Both the position numbers and the translations under genes were made by a program. Under the pieces are notes generated by a model that saw nothing but the letters and a program-made list of their open reading frames with translations, did no database searches and was not told the origin of the DNA. This document shows, piece after piece, positions 8,567-16,273 of a stretch of 26,375 bases of DNA. The DNA lies in NCBI GenBank assembly GCA_036554605.1, contig DATBMY010000204.1, positions 1-26,375 on the forward strand, in the 5' to 3' direction. The stretch comes from DATBMY01 sp036554605 (GTDB lineage Bacteria > Acidobacteriota > Blastocatellia > UBA7656). The first letter of the stretch is position 1; each line of letters begins with the position of its first letter.

Positions 8567-8600
8567 CAATTTGTAACCTGCCTGTGCCGCAATTTGTTAC
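8567..8600 (+). promoter_or_regulatory. tandem 11-base repeats, possible upstream activator sites
   Basis: CAATTTGTAAC at 8567-8577 and CAATTTGTTAC at 8590-8600 differ by one base and are 23 bases apart start to start, close to two helical turns. They lie about 140-170 bases upstream of the predicted sigma-54 start site, the distance at which enhancer-binding proteins usually sit. The activator is unknown and the role is inferred from position. Confidence 0.45.
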
Positions 8601-8711
8601 TTTGTACACGACAGCCGAGCCCTTAATGTGAAAGTTCTTCATGAGGTCTCGGGACGTAATCTGAAACCGTAAAGGCAACTCTCGCCCTACGATAGAAACT
8701 GCTTTAAGTGT

Positions 8712-8727
8712 TGGCACAAGCATTGCT
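8712..8727 (+). promoter_or_regulatory. sigma-54 (RpoN) -24/-12 promoter
   Basis: TGGCAC at 8712-8717, a 5-base spacer and TTGCT at 8723-8727 match the sigma-54 consensus TGGCAC-N5-TTGCW exactly, with the GG and GC pairs 10 bases apart. The predicted start is near 8738. The site faces glnA, but a strong terminator stands between, so the immediate product appears to be a non-coding RNA. Sigma-54 control is common for nitrogen assimilation genes. Confidence 0.75.
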
Positions 8728-8737
8728 AAATCAAAGC

Positions 8738-9007
8738 ACGGTTCTAGCAGTTCGACAGTTAGAAAAGAAACCTCTTCTGCTCAGAGCAACTGCGGGATGC
8801 AGAACTAAGGCTAAGAATGGAAGGGAGGATGGGGGCCCTGCCTTCCATTCAAAGCAAGTTACAGGAGGCGAGCAGTCTTCCTGAGCTAAAGCAGTACTGA
8901 GAGAAGCGACAGACAGAAAGAATTCAGGGTTTAGAGGCACAAGGGGGCGTGGCTCTACACCGTGAATATAAAGGCCGCTGATAAATCAGCGGCCTTTATT
9001 TTTTTTT
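8738..9007 (+). ncRNA. candidate structured small RNA upstream of glnA
   Basis: The stretch from the predicted sigma-54 start to the end of the terminator T run (about 270 bases) has no convincing gene and is less GC-rich than its neighbours; 8701-8760 is 26 of 60 G+C by hand count. It can form several local helices. GTTCT 8741-8745 pairs with AGAAC 8801-8805, and GCAGTT 8747-8752 with AACTGC 8788-8793. A perfect 10-base-pair stem joins 8815-8824 to 8841-8850. CAGGAGG 8862-8868 pairs with CTTCCTG 8877-8883, with one G-U pair. Positions 8932-8940 pair with 8949-8957 with one mismatch. A 13-base-pair terminator closes the unit. I do not recognise 6S, tmRNA, RNase P RNA or a known riboswitch. 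A trans-acting nitrogen-responsive RNA or an attenuating glnA leader would both fit. Confidence 0.6.
8969..9007 (+). terminator. strong intrinsic terminator upstream of glnA
   Basis: A perfect 13-base-pair stem (8969-8981 with 8986-8998, TAAA loop) is followed by nine T residues (8999-9007). It reads on the plus strand only; the minus-strand side lacks a comparable T run. There is no protein gene on the plus strand for it to end, which supports an RNA gene upstream. Confidence 0.92.
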
Positions 9008-9033
9008 CTCCGGAGAGTCGAACTTGGCCATCC

Positions 9034-9062
9034 TTGACACTGCCAGAGCGCGGTTCTATCCT
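9034..9062 (+). promoter_or_regulatory. sigma-70 promoter for glnA
   Basis: TTGACA at 9034-9039, a 17-base spacer and TATCCT at 9057-9062 form a good housekeeping promoter. It lies just after the terminator, with an expected start near 9069. GAAGGAGG precedes the glnA ATG. This gives glnA transcription independent of the sigma-54 promoter. Confidence 0.7.
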
Positions 9063-9116
9063 CAATGACTGACATAAGAGCGATAAGTTAAGCCTATTGA
9101 AGGAGGCAACAAAGGA

Positions 9117-10526
9117 ATGGACCCGAAGCGAGTTCTTCAGTTCATCGTCGACGAGCAGGTAAAGTTTATAGACCTCAGATTCACCGATCTGCCGGGAGCA
9201 TGGCACCATCTGACGCTCCCGATCAGCCAGTTTAATGAAGATACGTTTGAGTCAGGCATAGGCTTTGACGCGTCGAGCCTTCGAGGCTGGGCATCAATCA
9301 ACGAGTCGGATATGCTGCTCATCCCCGACGCGCACCGGTTCTGGATCGATCCCTTTTTCGAAGAGCCCACGGTCTGCCTTTTCGCCAATGCCGTCGACCC
9401 GATGACCAAAGAGGGCTACGAACTCGACCCGCGCTCGGCCGCCACGCGCGCCGAAAGCTATCTGCGATTTACAAACATCGCCGATAACTGCTACTTCGGG
9501 CCGGAGGCGGAGTTTTTTGTATTCGATTCGGTCAGCTATCACAACGAGGTCAACAGCGCCGGCTATTATTTCGATTCGGCTGAGGGGATATGGAACTCCG
9601 GCCGCCGCGAGGATAACCTCGGCTATCGCGTGCGGCACAAAGAGGGCTATGTGCCGCTGCCCCCCGTCGATTCGCTTCAGGATTTGCGCTCCGACATTGT
9701 GCAAAACCTCCAATCCGTCGGCATCGAGCCGGAGATGCATCACCACGAGGTTGCGTCGGGAGGACAATGCGAGATCGATTTCAGATACTCGACCCTGCTT
9801 GGCACGGCCGACAACGTCATGCTCTTTAAGTATATAGTCAAGAACACGGCCTTTTATTATGGCAAGGCCGCGACCTTTATGCCGAAACCGCTCTTCGGCG
9901 ACAACGGAAGCGGAATGCATTGCCATCAGAGCCTCTGGAAAGGGGAAAAGGCGCTCTTTGCGGGCGACCGCTACGCTGGACTCTCCGAAACGGCCCTGCA
10001 TTACGCGGGCGGGATACTCAAACACGCGGCGGCCATCGCCGCCTTTGCCGCTCCCACGACCAATAGCTACAAACGGCTCGTGCCCGGGTATGAAGCGCCG
10101 GTCAATCTGGCCTACTCGCGCCGCAATCGCTCGGCCGCCATACGCATTCCGATGTATTCGCAATCGGCCGGCGCTAAAAGACTGGAGATACGCTTCCCCG
10201 ACCCGTCGTGCAACCCGTACCTCGCTTTCGCGGCGATGCTGATGGCGGGGCTCGACGGAATACAGAACCGTATCGATCCGGGCGAGCCTCTGGATAAAGA
10301 CATATACGACCTTTCTCCGGAAGAATTGAAAGACGTGCCGACGCTGCCCGCGTCGCTCGACCGCGCTCTGGAAGCGCTCGAAGCCGATCATGAATTCTTG
10401 CTAAAAGGAGACGTCTTCACCGAGAATATGATCGAGCGCTGGATTACCTTTAAACGGCAGAAAGAGGTCGACCCCATACGCATGCGGCCGCATCCTCTGG
10501 AATTTCAGATGTACTTTGATTCATAG
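9117..10526 (+). CDS. glnA: glutamine synthetase, type I
   Basis: GlnA makes glutamine from glutamate, ammonia and ATP in the cytoplasm. The 469 residues match GSI length. Seen are the beta-grasp N-terminus with the FDASSLRGW loop (50-58), FGPEAEFFVFD (127-137) with active-site glutamates, and the GSGMHCHQS segment (264-272). NRSAAIRIP (337-345) and the RFPDPSCNPYLAFAAML segment (359-375) are also present. Tyr397 in KDIYDLSPEE matches the adenylylation site of the GSI-beta form at the same residue number as in E. coli, so control by GlnE-type adenylylation is plausible. A strong AGGAGG ribosome site precedes the ATG. It is transcribed from a sigma-70 promoter behind a terminator and a sigma-54 element. 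The LEA2-like gene begins 14 bases after its stop and is probably co-transcribed. Confidence 0.97.
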   Translation: MDPKRVLQFIVDEQVKFIDLRFTDLPGAWHHLTLPISQFNEDTFESGIGFDASSLRGWASINESDMLLIPDAHRFWIDPFFEEPTVCLFANAVDPMTKEGYELDPRSAATRAESYLRFTNIADNCYFGPEAEFFVFDSVSYHNEVNSAGYYFDSAEGIWNSGRREDNLGYRVRHKEGYVPLPPVDSLQDLRSDIVQNLQSVGIEPEMHHHEVASGGQCEIDFRYSTLLGTADNVMLFKYIVKNTAFYYGKAATFMPKPLFGDNGSGMHCHQSLWKGEKALFAGDRYAGLSETALHYAGGILKHAAAIAAFAAPTTNSYKRLVPGYEAPVNLAYSRRNRSAAIRIPMYSQSAGAKRLEIRFPDPSCNPYLAFAAMLMAGLDGIQNRIDPGEPLDKDIYDLSPEELKDVPTLPASLDRALEALEADHEFLLKGDVFTENMIERWITFKRQKEVDPIRMRPHPLEFQMYFDS

Positions 10527-10540
10527 GCGGCAGAGTTCAG

Positions 10541-11068
10541 ATGAGCAAGCAGATTGCACTCGCAACCAGGATCGCGCTCTTGACGGCCCTCGTAATTATG
10601 AGCGCGCCGGCGATTGTTGCCAGCGATAAGCCCCCGCGAGTTACGCTCAAGGGAATAAATCTTCAGCAGGTCAACTGGACGAGCGGGACCGCCGACACCG
10701 TCGTTTTGCTTGAGGTCGAAAACTACGGCCCGGAAGTCAAGATCAAGGACATGCGCTATCGCCTGAAGCTCAACGGCCAGGAAGCTGCCGAAGGCAAGCG
10801 TGATGATGAAGTGAATCTGCCGGCCGCCGCGACCACCATTGTAAAAGTGCCGCTCACCCTAGACCTGCTGGCGATTCCCGGTGTCGCCTGGAGCACGCTC
10901 TCATCAGGTCTGAACGTGCGCTATGATCTGGAGACAGAATTTACGGTGCCCGTGCTCGGCCTCTTTAATCATAAGGTCAGGACATCGTTCGGCGGCGACC
11001 TGCCTCTGGGCGACGCGGCCGTCGAGATGCGCGTCAGGCTGAAAGACTGGCTATCGGGCAAGCCTTGA
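10541..11068 (+). CDS. LEA type 2 (WHy domain)-like exported protein
   Basis: This 175-residue protein has an N-terminal signal peptide or anchor (residues about 8-28, ending near APAIVASD). One beta-sandwich domain follows, resembling LEA14/water-stress-hypersensitive-response proteins: VTLKGINLQQVNW, LLEVENYGPEVKIKDMRYRLKLNGQEAAEG and VPLTLDLLAIPG match the usual strand pattern. Bacterial members are thought to be stress-linked or outer-envelope proteins, but the function is unknown. It lies 14 bases after glnA and its stop overlaps the TTG start of the next gene, so glnA, this gene and the DinB-fold gene may form one operon. Confidence 0.72.
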   Translation: MSKQIALATRIALLTALVIMSAPAIVASDKPPRVTLKGINLQQVNWTSGTADTVVLLEVENYGPEVKIKDMRYRLKLNGQEAAEGKRDDEVNLPAAATTIVKVPLTLDLLAIPGVAWSTLSSGLNVRYDLETEFTVPVLGLFNHKVRTSFGGDLPLGDAAVEMRVRLKDWLSGKP

Positions 11069-11601
11069 TCTTTCGCTCAGAGAATGTCGTGACAGAATCG
11101 TCGCCTCTTTCATCCGCGATACTCAAGAAGATCGAGCAGCAAATCAACCGGGCCGACCACCTGGTTGCGCTCGTCCCTCCCGGCCGGCTCGAGTGGGCGC
11201 CCGTCGACGGCGCGCAGCGCGTGTGCGATCTGCTCGGCCACATGCTCGAATCAATTGCCGGGTTTTGCGCCGCCCTCTTTGCGATCGAGCCGGACCGGCT
11301 CGCGTCCTTTTCGGAACTCAAGCATTTGCCGGTCAATCACTGTTGCGGAGTTGAGGAAGCTCGCGGCCGCATGCGGCTATACCTTGATCACATAAGGTAT
11401 GGCTTCGAGCAAATTTCGGATGCGGACCTCGCCCGGCGGACGCCTACTCTATTTTCGCTCGAAGGAGAGACGTTGATCGCGCTGCTGCTTAACAACCTCG
11501 AACATTTCATCAACCATAAGTATCAGCTCTTTTTCTATCTGAAGCTGCTCGGCGTCGAAGTCAGGACCGCCGACCTTTATCACATCAGCGAATCTGTTTG
11601 A
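11065..11601 (+). CDS. DinB-fold (DUF1572/DinB_2-like) putative metal-dependent protein
   Basis: This 178-residue helical protein carries the DinB-superfamily metal triad: H59 in LLGHMLES, then H147 and H151 in EHFINHKYQ. Members include bacillithiol/mycothiol-dependent transferases and many uncharacterised proteins; the substrate cannot be told. The drawn start is the TTG at 11065, whose last bases overlap the TGA of the LEA2-like gene. A GTG at 11089 in the same frame is an alternative, and neither has a clear ribosome site. Its 3' end overlaps convergent hisI by 17 bases. Confidence 0.75.
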   Translation: MIFRSENVVTESSPLSSAILKKIEQQINRADHLVALVPPGRLEWAPVDGAQRVCDLLGHMLESIAGFCAALFAIEPDRLASFSELKHLPVNHCCGVEEARGRMRLYLDHIRYGFEQISDADLARRTPTLFSLEGETLIALLLNNLEHFINHKYQLFFYLKLLGVEVRTADLYHISESV

Positions 11602-11911
11602 AGAAGCAACTGACCTCGCCAGTGTGACAGGCGGGGCCGCGCGGGCTTACTTTTAAAAGCAGCGCATCTGCATCGCAATCAAGATTGATTGAAACGACGC
11701 GCTGGGTGTTTCCCGAAGTCGCGCCTTTGTGCCACAGCTCCTGGCGCGAGCGGCTCCAAAACCATGTTTCTCCCGTCTCTATCGTCTTCGCGAGCGATTC
11801 CGGGCTCATATATGCGAGCATAAGCACCTTGCCGGTCGCCTCGTCCTGCACCACGGCAGGCACGAGCCCGCGCTCGTCGAACTTTATTTTGTCCATCAGA
11901 GAATCGTCCAT
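11585..11911 (-). CDS. hisI: phosphoribosyl-AMP cyclohydrolase (monofunctional HisI)
   Basis: HisI opens the purine ring of phosphoribosyl-AMP, the third step of histidine synthesis. This 108-residue form has the WFWSRSRQELWHKGATSGN segment (residues 50-68), LDCDADALLLKV (78-88) with metal-binding acidic residues, and GPACHTGEVSCFF (92-104). Zinc cysteines are C79, C95 and C102. The reading frame is open upstream to 12037, but that would overlap hisF; the ATG at 11909-11911, 19 bases after the hisF stop, gives the family's normal length. There is no fused HisE domain, unlike the E. coli bifunctional enzyme, and no separate hisE in the window. It is the last gene of the hisA-hisF-hisI group. 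Confidence 0.94.
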   Translation of the reverse strand: MDDSLMDKIKFDERGLVPAVVQDEATGKVLMLAYMSPESLAKTIETGETWFWSRSRQELWHKGATSGNTQRVVSINLDCDADALLLKVSPRGPACHTGEVSCFFKQIR

Positions 11912-11930
11912 TTGAACTTCACAAGACCTC

Positions 11931-12683
11931 TTATCGCACAGGCAGCCCGCGCTGGCGCAGATAATCCTTTGCCTGTCCGACGGTGTACTCTCCGAAATGG
12001 AATATAGACGCGGCGAGCACGGCCGATGCCTTTCCAATCGAGAGCGCTTCGTAAAGATGTTCGAGGCTGCCCGCGCCGCCCGACGCGATCACCGGAATTG
12101 AGACCGCACCGGATATCGCCCGCGTTAGCTCTATGTCGTAGCCGTCGCGCGTCCCGTCCGCGTCCATGCTCGTCAGCAATATCTCGCCCGCGCCGTACTC
12201 TTCCACGCGGCGCGCCCATTCGATTGCGTCTATGCCGGCCGGCGCGCGCCCTCCGTGCGTATAGACTTCCCACCCTTCGCCCGCTCGCCGCGCGTCTATC
12301 GCGACGACTATGGCCTGTGAGCCGAAAGCGCGCGCGCCCTCGGTGATGAGCCGCGGGTTCTTTATGGCCGAAGTATTTATCGAAACCTTATCCGCGCCCG
12401 AGCGAAGCATCTCGCGCATGTCTTCGAGCGTGCGGATGCCGCCGCCCACGGTGAACGGTATGAATATCGAATCGGCGACGCGGCGCGCCATGTCATAAAC
12501 TATGTCGCGGCTTTCCGACGACGCGGTGATGTCGAGGAATACAAGCTCGTCGGCGCCTTCGCGGTCGTAGCGCAAGGCCTGCTCCACGGGGTCGCCCGCG
12601 TCTCGGAGGTCGAGAAAGCGTATTCCCTTAACGACCCGGCCGCGGTCGACATCAAGACAGGGGATGATCCGTTTCGCGAGCAT
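11931..12683 (-). CDS. hisF: imidazole glycerol phosphate synthase cyclase subunit HisF
   Basis: HisF joins ammonia delivered by HisH with PRFAR to make imidazole glycerol phosphate and AICAR. The 250-residue TIM barrel starts LAKRIIPCLDVDRGRVVKG, with catalytic D11. The second catalytic aspartate lies in LLTSMDADGTRDGYD. Phosphate-binding segments VGGGIRT and IASGGAGSLEHL are present. The ATG begins one base after the hisA stop, so the two are translationally coupled. Its partner HisH is encoded about 2.2 kb away, across the inserted phospholipase-like gene. Confidence 0.97.
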   Translation of the reverse strand: MLAKRIIPCLDVDRGRVVKGIRFLDLRDAGDPVEQALRYDREGADELVFLDITASSESRDIVYDMARRVADSIFIPFTVGGGIRTLEDMREMLRSGADKVSINTSAIKNPRLITEGARAFGSQAIVVAIDARRAGEGWEVYTHGGRAPAGIDAIEWARRVEEYGAGEILLTSMDADGTRDGYDIELTRAISGAVSIPVIASGGAGSLEHLYEALSIGKASAVLAASIFHFGEYTVGQAKDYLRQRGLPVR

Positions 12684-12684
12684 A

Positions 12685-13431
12685 TCAAGAATCGCGCTTC
12701 ACCGCGGAAGCGGCTTCCAGAGCCATTTTCAGGTCAAAGCGATTTTCATAAAGCGCCTTGCCGATGATTACCGAATCGACGCCCGCCGCCTCAAGCTCGC
12801 AAAGCGCGCTTATGTCTTCGAGCGAAGAGACCCCGCCCGAAGCCGTGACCCGCGCACCGGACGCAACCGCCACTTCGCGCGTCATCTCCAGGTTAGGCCC
12901 TTCGAGGCGACCGTCCCTCGCGATGTCGGTATAGATTATTCGCCGAGCGCCCGCGCGAGCGACTTCTCGCGCAAGCCCCAGCGCGTCGACCGCGGTCGCT
13001 TGCGTCCACCCGCGAGTCGCAACCTGCCGGCCGCGCGCGTCAATCCCTATAACGATACTTTCCCCGAATCGATCTATCGCTTCCCGCAGCAAAGCAGGTT
13101 GTTCGACCGCAAGCGTCCCGACTATCACGTAGCGCGCGCCGACCTCTTCGATGATTCTCTTCATATCTTGGAGCGAGCGCACGCCGCCGCCCACCTCGAC
13201 GGGCACGTTGATTTCCGCCGTTAACCGCCGGATGATCTTCTGGTTTTCGGAAGCCGCGCCGAGGAAGGCCCCATCGAGATCGACTACGTGGATGAGCCGC
13301 GCACCCGATTCCTGATAATCGCGCGCGACTTCAAGCGGGTCGCGGTCATAGACTCTGGCGCTCTCTTCGCGCCCCTCGACCAGCCTGACGCACTGGCCGC
13401 CCTTTAAATCTATCGCGGGAATTATGAGCAT
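12685..13431 (-). CDS. hisA: ProFAR isomerase HisA
   Basis: HisA isomerises the aminoaldose ProFAR to the aminoketose PRFAR. The 248-residue TIM barrel has the N-terminal MLIIPAIDLKGGQCVRL with catalytic D8. The second half has IIYTDIARDGRLEGPN with the second catalytic aspartate, and phosphate-binding VGGGVRSL and ASGGVSSLEDI. Upstream, AAGGAG is about 15 bases before the ATG, longer than usual. A minus-strand -10-like TATACT at 13470-13475 may mark its own promoter, as expected because the phospholipase-like gene separates it from hisH. Confidence 0.96.
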   Translation of the reverse strand: MLIIPAIDLKGGQCVRLVEGREESARVYDRDPLEVARDYQESGARLIHVVDLDGAFLGAASENQKIIRRLTAEINVPVEVGGGVRSLQDMKRIIEEVGARYVIVGTLAVEQPALLREAIDRFGESIVIGIDARGRQVATRGWTQATAVDALGLAREVARAGARRIIYTDIARDGRLEGPNLEMTREVAVASGARVTASGGVSSLEDISALCELEAAGVDSVIIGKALYENRFDLKMALEAASAVKRDS

Positions 13432-13621
13432 TGGTATTAAACGTCACTCCTTTTGCCGCGTGAGGCACAAGTATAACTTATAAAACGGCAATGATTCATC
13501 TGGTACCGCGATTGCCTGTGTTTCAAATGGGCTGCTGGTTGGATGAATCTTCGTTTTCTTTCGATACGAAGTCTCATTGTGGCCGCTTACTATCGGTACA
13601 TTTAAGGGGCAGGGCAATCTT

Positions 13622-14905
13622 ATGACTCGCAGTATAAAAACAATCGCCCGGGCGGTTGCGCCGTTCGCAATTATTCTCGCAATGTCACAGGCGTCGCTTG
13701 GTTATTCGGTGCTTACGCATCAGGCCATCATCGATTCCGTTTGGGAAGATTCGATAAAGCCGCTCTTGATGAAAAGATTCCCTGGCGTAACCCGGGAGCA
13801 GTTGCGCCAGGCGCACGCGCACGCTTACGGCGGCGCGATCATGCAGGATATGGGCTATTATCCGTTTGGCAGCAAGTTCTTCACCGACCTTGCTCATTAC
13901 GTCAGAAGCGGCGATTTTATTGAGGCCCTGCTCGCGGAATCTACCGGCCTCGATGAGTACGCGTTTGCCCTTGGCGCGCTGGCGCATTATGCCGCGGACA
14001 ACACCGGCCACCCTATCGGGACGAACCGCGCGGTCCCGCTGATCGAGCCGAAACTGCGCGAAAAGTATGGCAATGAAGTTACCTATGCGGAACATCCGTC
14101 CTCTCACCTGAAGGCCGAATTCGGCTTCGACGTACTACAGGTCGCGCGCGGTAATTACGCGCCCGAAGCTTATCACGATTTCATCGGGTTTAAGGTGGCG
14201 AAAGAGTCATTGGAGCGGGCGTTCCTTAAGACCTACAGCATCGAGCTGAAAGATATCTTCAGCAACCTGGACCTAGCCATCGGCAGCTATCGCAAGACAG
14301 TGAGCGACATCCTGCCGCAGTTGACGCGCGCCGCCTGGGAGGCCAAAAAGGATGAGATAGAAAAGGCATCTCCGGGCATCACCCGCGAAAAATTCATCTA
14401 CAACCTATCGCGCGCCGAGTACGAGAAGGAGTGGGGCACCGAGTATGAAAAGCCCGGCTTTCGCTCAAAGGCGATCGCCTTCTTCATACGCGCGATGCCG
14501 AAGATCGGGCCGCTCAAAGCGCTTGCCTTCAAAGTGCCCACGCCGGAAGCCGAACGAGTACTCATGGAAAGCTTCAACGCGACGCTCGACCGCTACCGCG
14601 GCATGCTTGCCGAGATGGGCCGGGGCAGACTTGATCTGCCCAACAGGGATTTCGATACGGGCAGGCCAACGCGCGCGGGCGAATACAGTCTCGCGGACGA
14701 GGCTTATGCGAAGCTGCTGGAAAAACTCGCGGGCCGGGACTTTGAGAAAGTCGCCCCCTCGCTGCGCGAAAACATACTTGCGTTTTACGCCGATCTGAAC
14801 GCGCCGATCGCGACTAAGAAAGATAAAGACGATTGGCGAAACACGCTGCGCGCACTCGATAGGCTGAAGGCATCGGCGGCACAGGCTAATATCGAGCGCA
14901 AGTAA
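13622..14905 (+). CDS. secreted zinc-dependent phospholipase C-like protein
   Basis: The ATG at 13622 is preceded by AGGG 7 bases upstream and gives 427 residues; the frame is open 15 codons further up, but that part lacks a good start context. A signal peptide covers residues 1-27, with likely cleavage near SLG-Y28. The mature N-terminus YSVLTHQAIID resembles zinc-dependent phospholipase C (PF00882), with H33 as a ligand. FTDLAHYVRSGDF and LGALAHYAADNTGHPIG supply the Asp and His residues that would bind zinc. The C-terminal half is helical and charged with no motif that I recognise. A lipid or phosphoester substrate is likely but unproven. It is on the plus strand between hisH and hisA and interrupts the his series. 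Confidence 0.78.
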   Translation: MTRSIKTIARAVAPFAIILAMSQASLGYSVLTHQAIIDSVWEDSIKPLLMKRFPGVTREQLRQAHAHAYGGAIMQDMGYYPFGSKFFTDLAHYVRSGDFIEALLAESTGLDEYAFALGALAHYAADNTGHPIGTNRAVPLIEPKLREKYGNEVTYAEHPSSHLKAEFGFDVLQVARGNYAPEAYHDFIGFKVAKESLERAFLKTYSIELKDIFSNLDLAIGSYRKTVSDILPQLTRAAWEAKKDEIEKASPGITREKFIYNLSRAEYEKEWGTEYEKPGFRSKAIAFFIRAMPKIGPLKALAFKVPTPEAERVLMESFNATLDRYRGMLAEMGRGRLDLPNRDFDTGRPTRAGEYSLADEAYAKLLEKLAGRDFEKVAPSLRENILAFYADLNAPIATKKDKDDWRNTLRALDRLKASAAQANIERK

Positions 14906-14917
14906 GGCGATAGTGAC

Positions 14918-15520
<603 letters not shown>

Positions 15521-15663
15521 CTTGGGGATCAGGGGTCAGGAATGGGGGGCCGGAGCTTGTCGGTGTGATTGCATCTGAAGTATGAAATAGAATAGTTGAG
15601 ATTTCAAATTTCAGATCTGAGTTTCAAATTGCCTGATCCCCGGCCCCTGATTCCTGACCCCAT
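15521..15663. repeat. composite inverted repeat filling the hisB-hisH spacer
   Basis: A 22-base arm at 15532-15553 pairs with 15640-15661 with two mismatches. An offset perfect 10-base pair also exists: GGGGATCAGG at 15524-15533 with CCTGATCCCC at 15632-15641. The middle has TTTCAAATT-type repeats at 15601-15630. The unit runs from the hisB stop to just before the hisH start and codes for nothing visible. It resembles a small dispersed intergenic repeat. Confidence 0.7.
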
Positions 15664-16251
15664 CTACAAAATTCCTTTAGTGGAAAGCACGCCTTCAATC
15701 CGGTCCGAGACTCGGGTGGCCGCCGAGAGGCTGCGCGCGGTGGCCTTAAATATTGCCTCGGTGATGTGATGCTGGTTTGCGCCGTAGAGCAACTCAATAT
15801 GAAGATTGCACCCGGCCTCACTCGCGAACGATCGCCAGAAGTGCTCTACCATTTCCGTGTCAAGCTCGCCTACCCGGTCACGCGTATTAGCGACGCGATA
15901 GACCAGGTATGCCCGGCCGCTCAGGTCGACCACCGCGCGCGCGAGCGTCTCATCCATCGGAACGTAAGAGATGCCGAAGCGAATTATGCCGCGCTTGTCG
16001 CCCAGGGCCTCGCGAAATGCCTGGCCGAGCGCCAGCGCGATGTCTTCGATCGAATGGTGAGCGTCAATATGCAGATCGCCTCGGCATTCGACCTCAAGAT
16101 CGAAGAGTCCGTGACGAGCGAACAAATCGAGCATGTGGTCGAGAAACCCTATGCCAGTCGATATCACGGATTGCCCTTTACCATCGAGGTCAATCCTGAT
16201 CTTCACATCGGTCTCACGTGTCGTCCGTTGCTTTTCGGCGGCCCTCTGCAT
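15664..16251 (-). CDS. hisB: imidazoleglycerol-phosphate dehydratase (monofunctional HisB)
   Basis: This enzyme dehydrates imidazole glycerol phosphate to imidazole acetol phosphate. The 195 residues form the dehydratase domain only, without the phosphatase domain of enterobacterial HisB. Manganese-binding motifs are FLDHM (H39), DAHHSIEDIALALG (H65, H66, E69) and QHHITEAIFKATA (H161, H162, E165). GGAG a few bases before the ATG supports the start. It follows the hisD-hisC gene by 22 bases on the same strand. Confidence 0.96.
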   Translation of the reverse strand: MQRAAEKQRTTRETDVKIRIDLDGKGQSVISTGIGFLDHMLDLFARHGLFDLEVECRGDLHIDAHHSIEDIALALGQAFREALGDKRGIIRFGISYVPMDETLARAVVDLSGRAYLVYRVANTRDRVGELDTEMVEHFWRSFASEAGCNLHIELLYGANQHHITEAIFKATARSLSAATRVSDRIEGVLSTKGIL

Positions 16252-16273
16252 AGGTCTCTCCCGCTCGTCTATG

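Noticed and set aside
8505..8940. Two minus-strand frames (72 and 69 codons) in the gene-free stretch before glnA
   Set aside because: No motif and no convincing ribosome site seen. They cross the sigma-54 box, repeats and RNA stems, which explain the region better.
8738..9007. 6S RNA, tmRNA, RNase P RNA or glutamine riboswitch as identity of the RNA
   Set aside because: There is no long end-to-end helix with central bubble, no tRNA-like ends, no RNase P core motif, and no riboswitch core that I could recognise by eye.
9294..10391. Long minus-strand open frame (365 codons) opposite glnA
   Set aside because: It lies wholly inside glnA in antisense, has no recognisable motif, and reflects GC-rich codon bias.
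11912..12037. Upstream extension of hisI into hisF
   Set aside because: The added residues are unlike HisI and overlap hisF coding sequence.
13577..13621. Upstream start extending the phospholipase-like protein by 15 residues
   Set aside because: The extension lacks signal-peptide character and the ATG at 13622 has a better ribosome site and a normal signal peptide.
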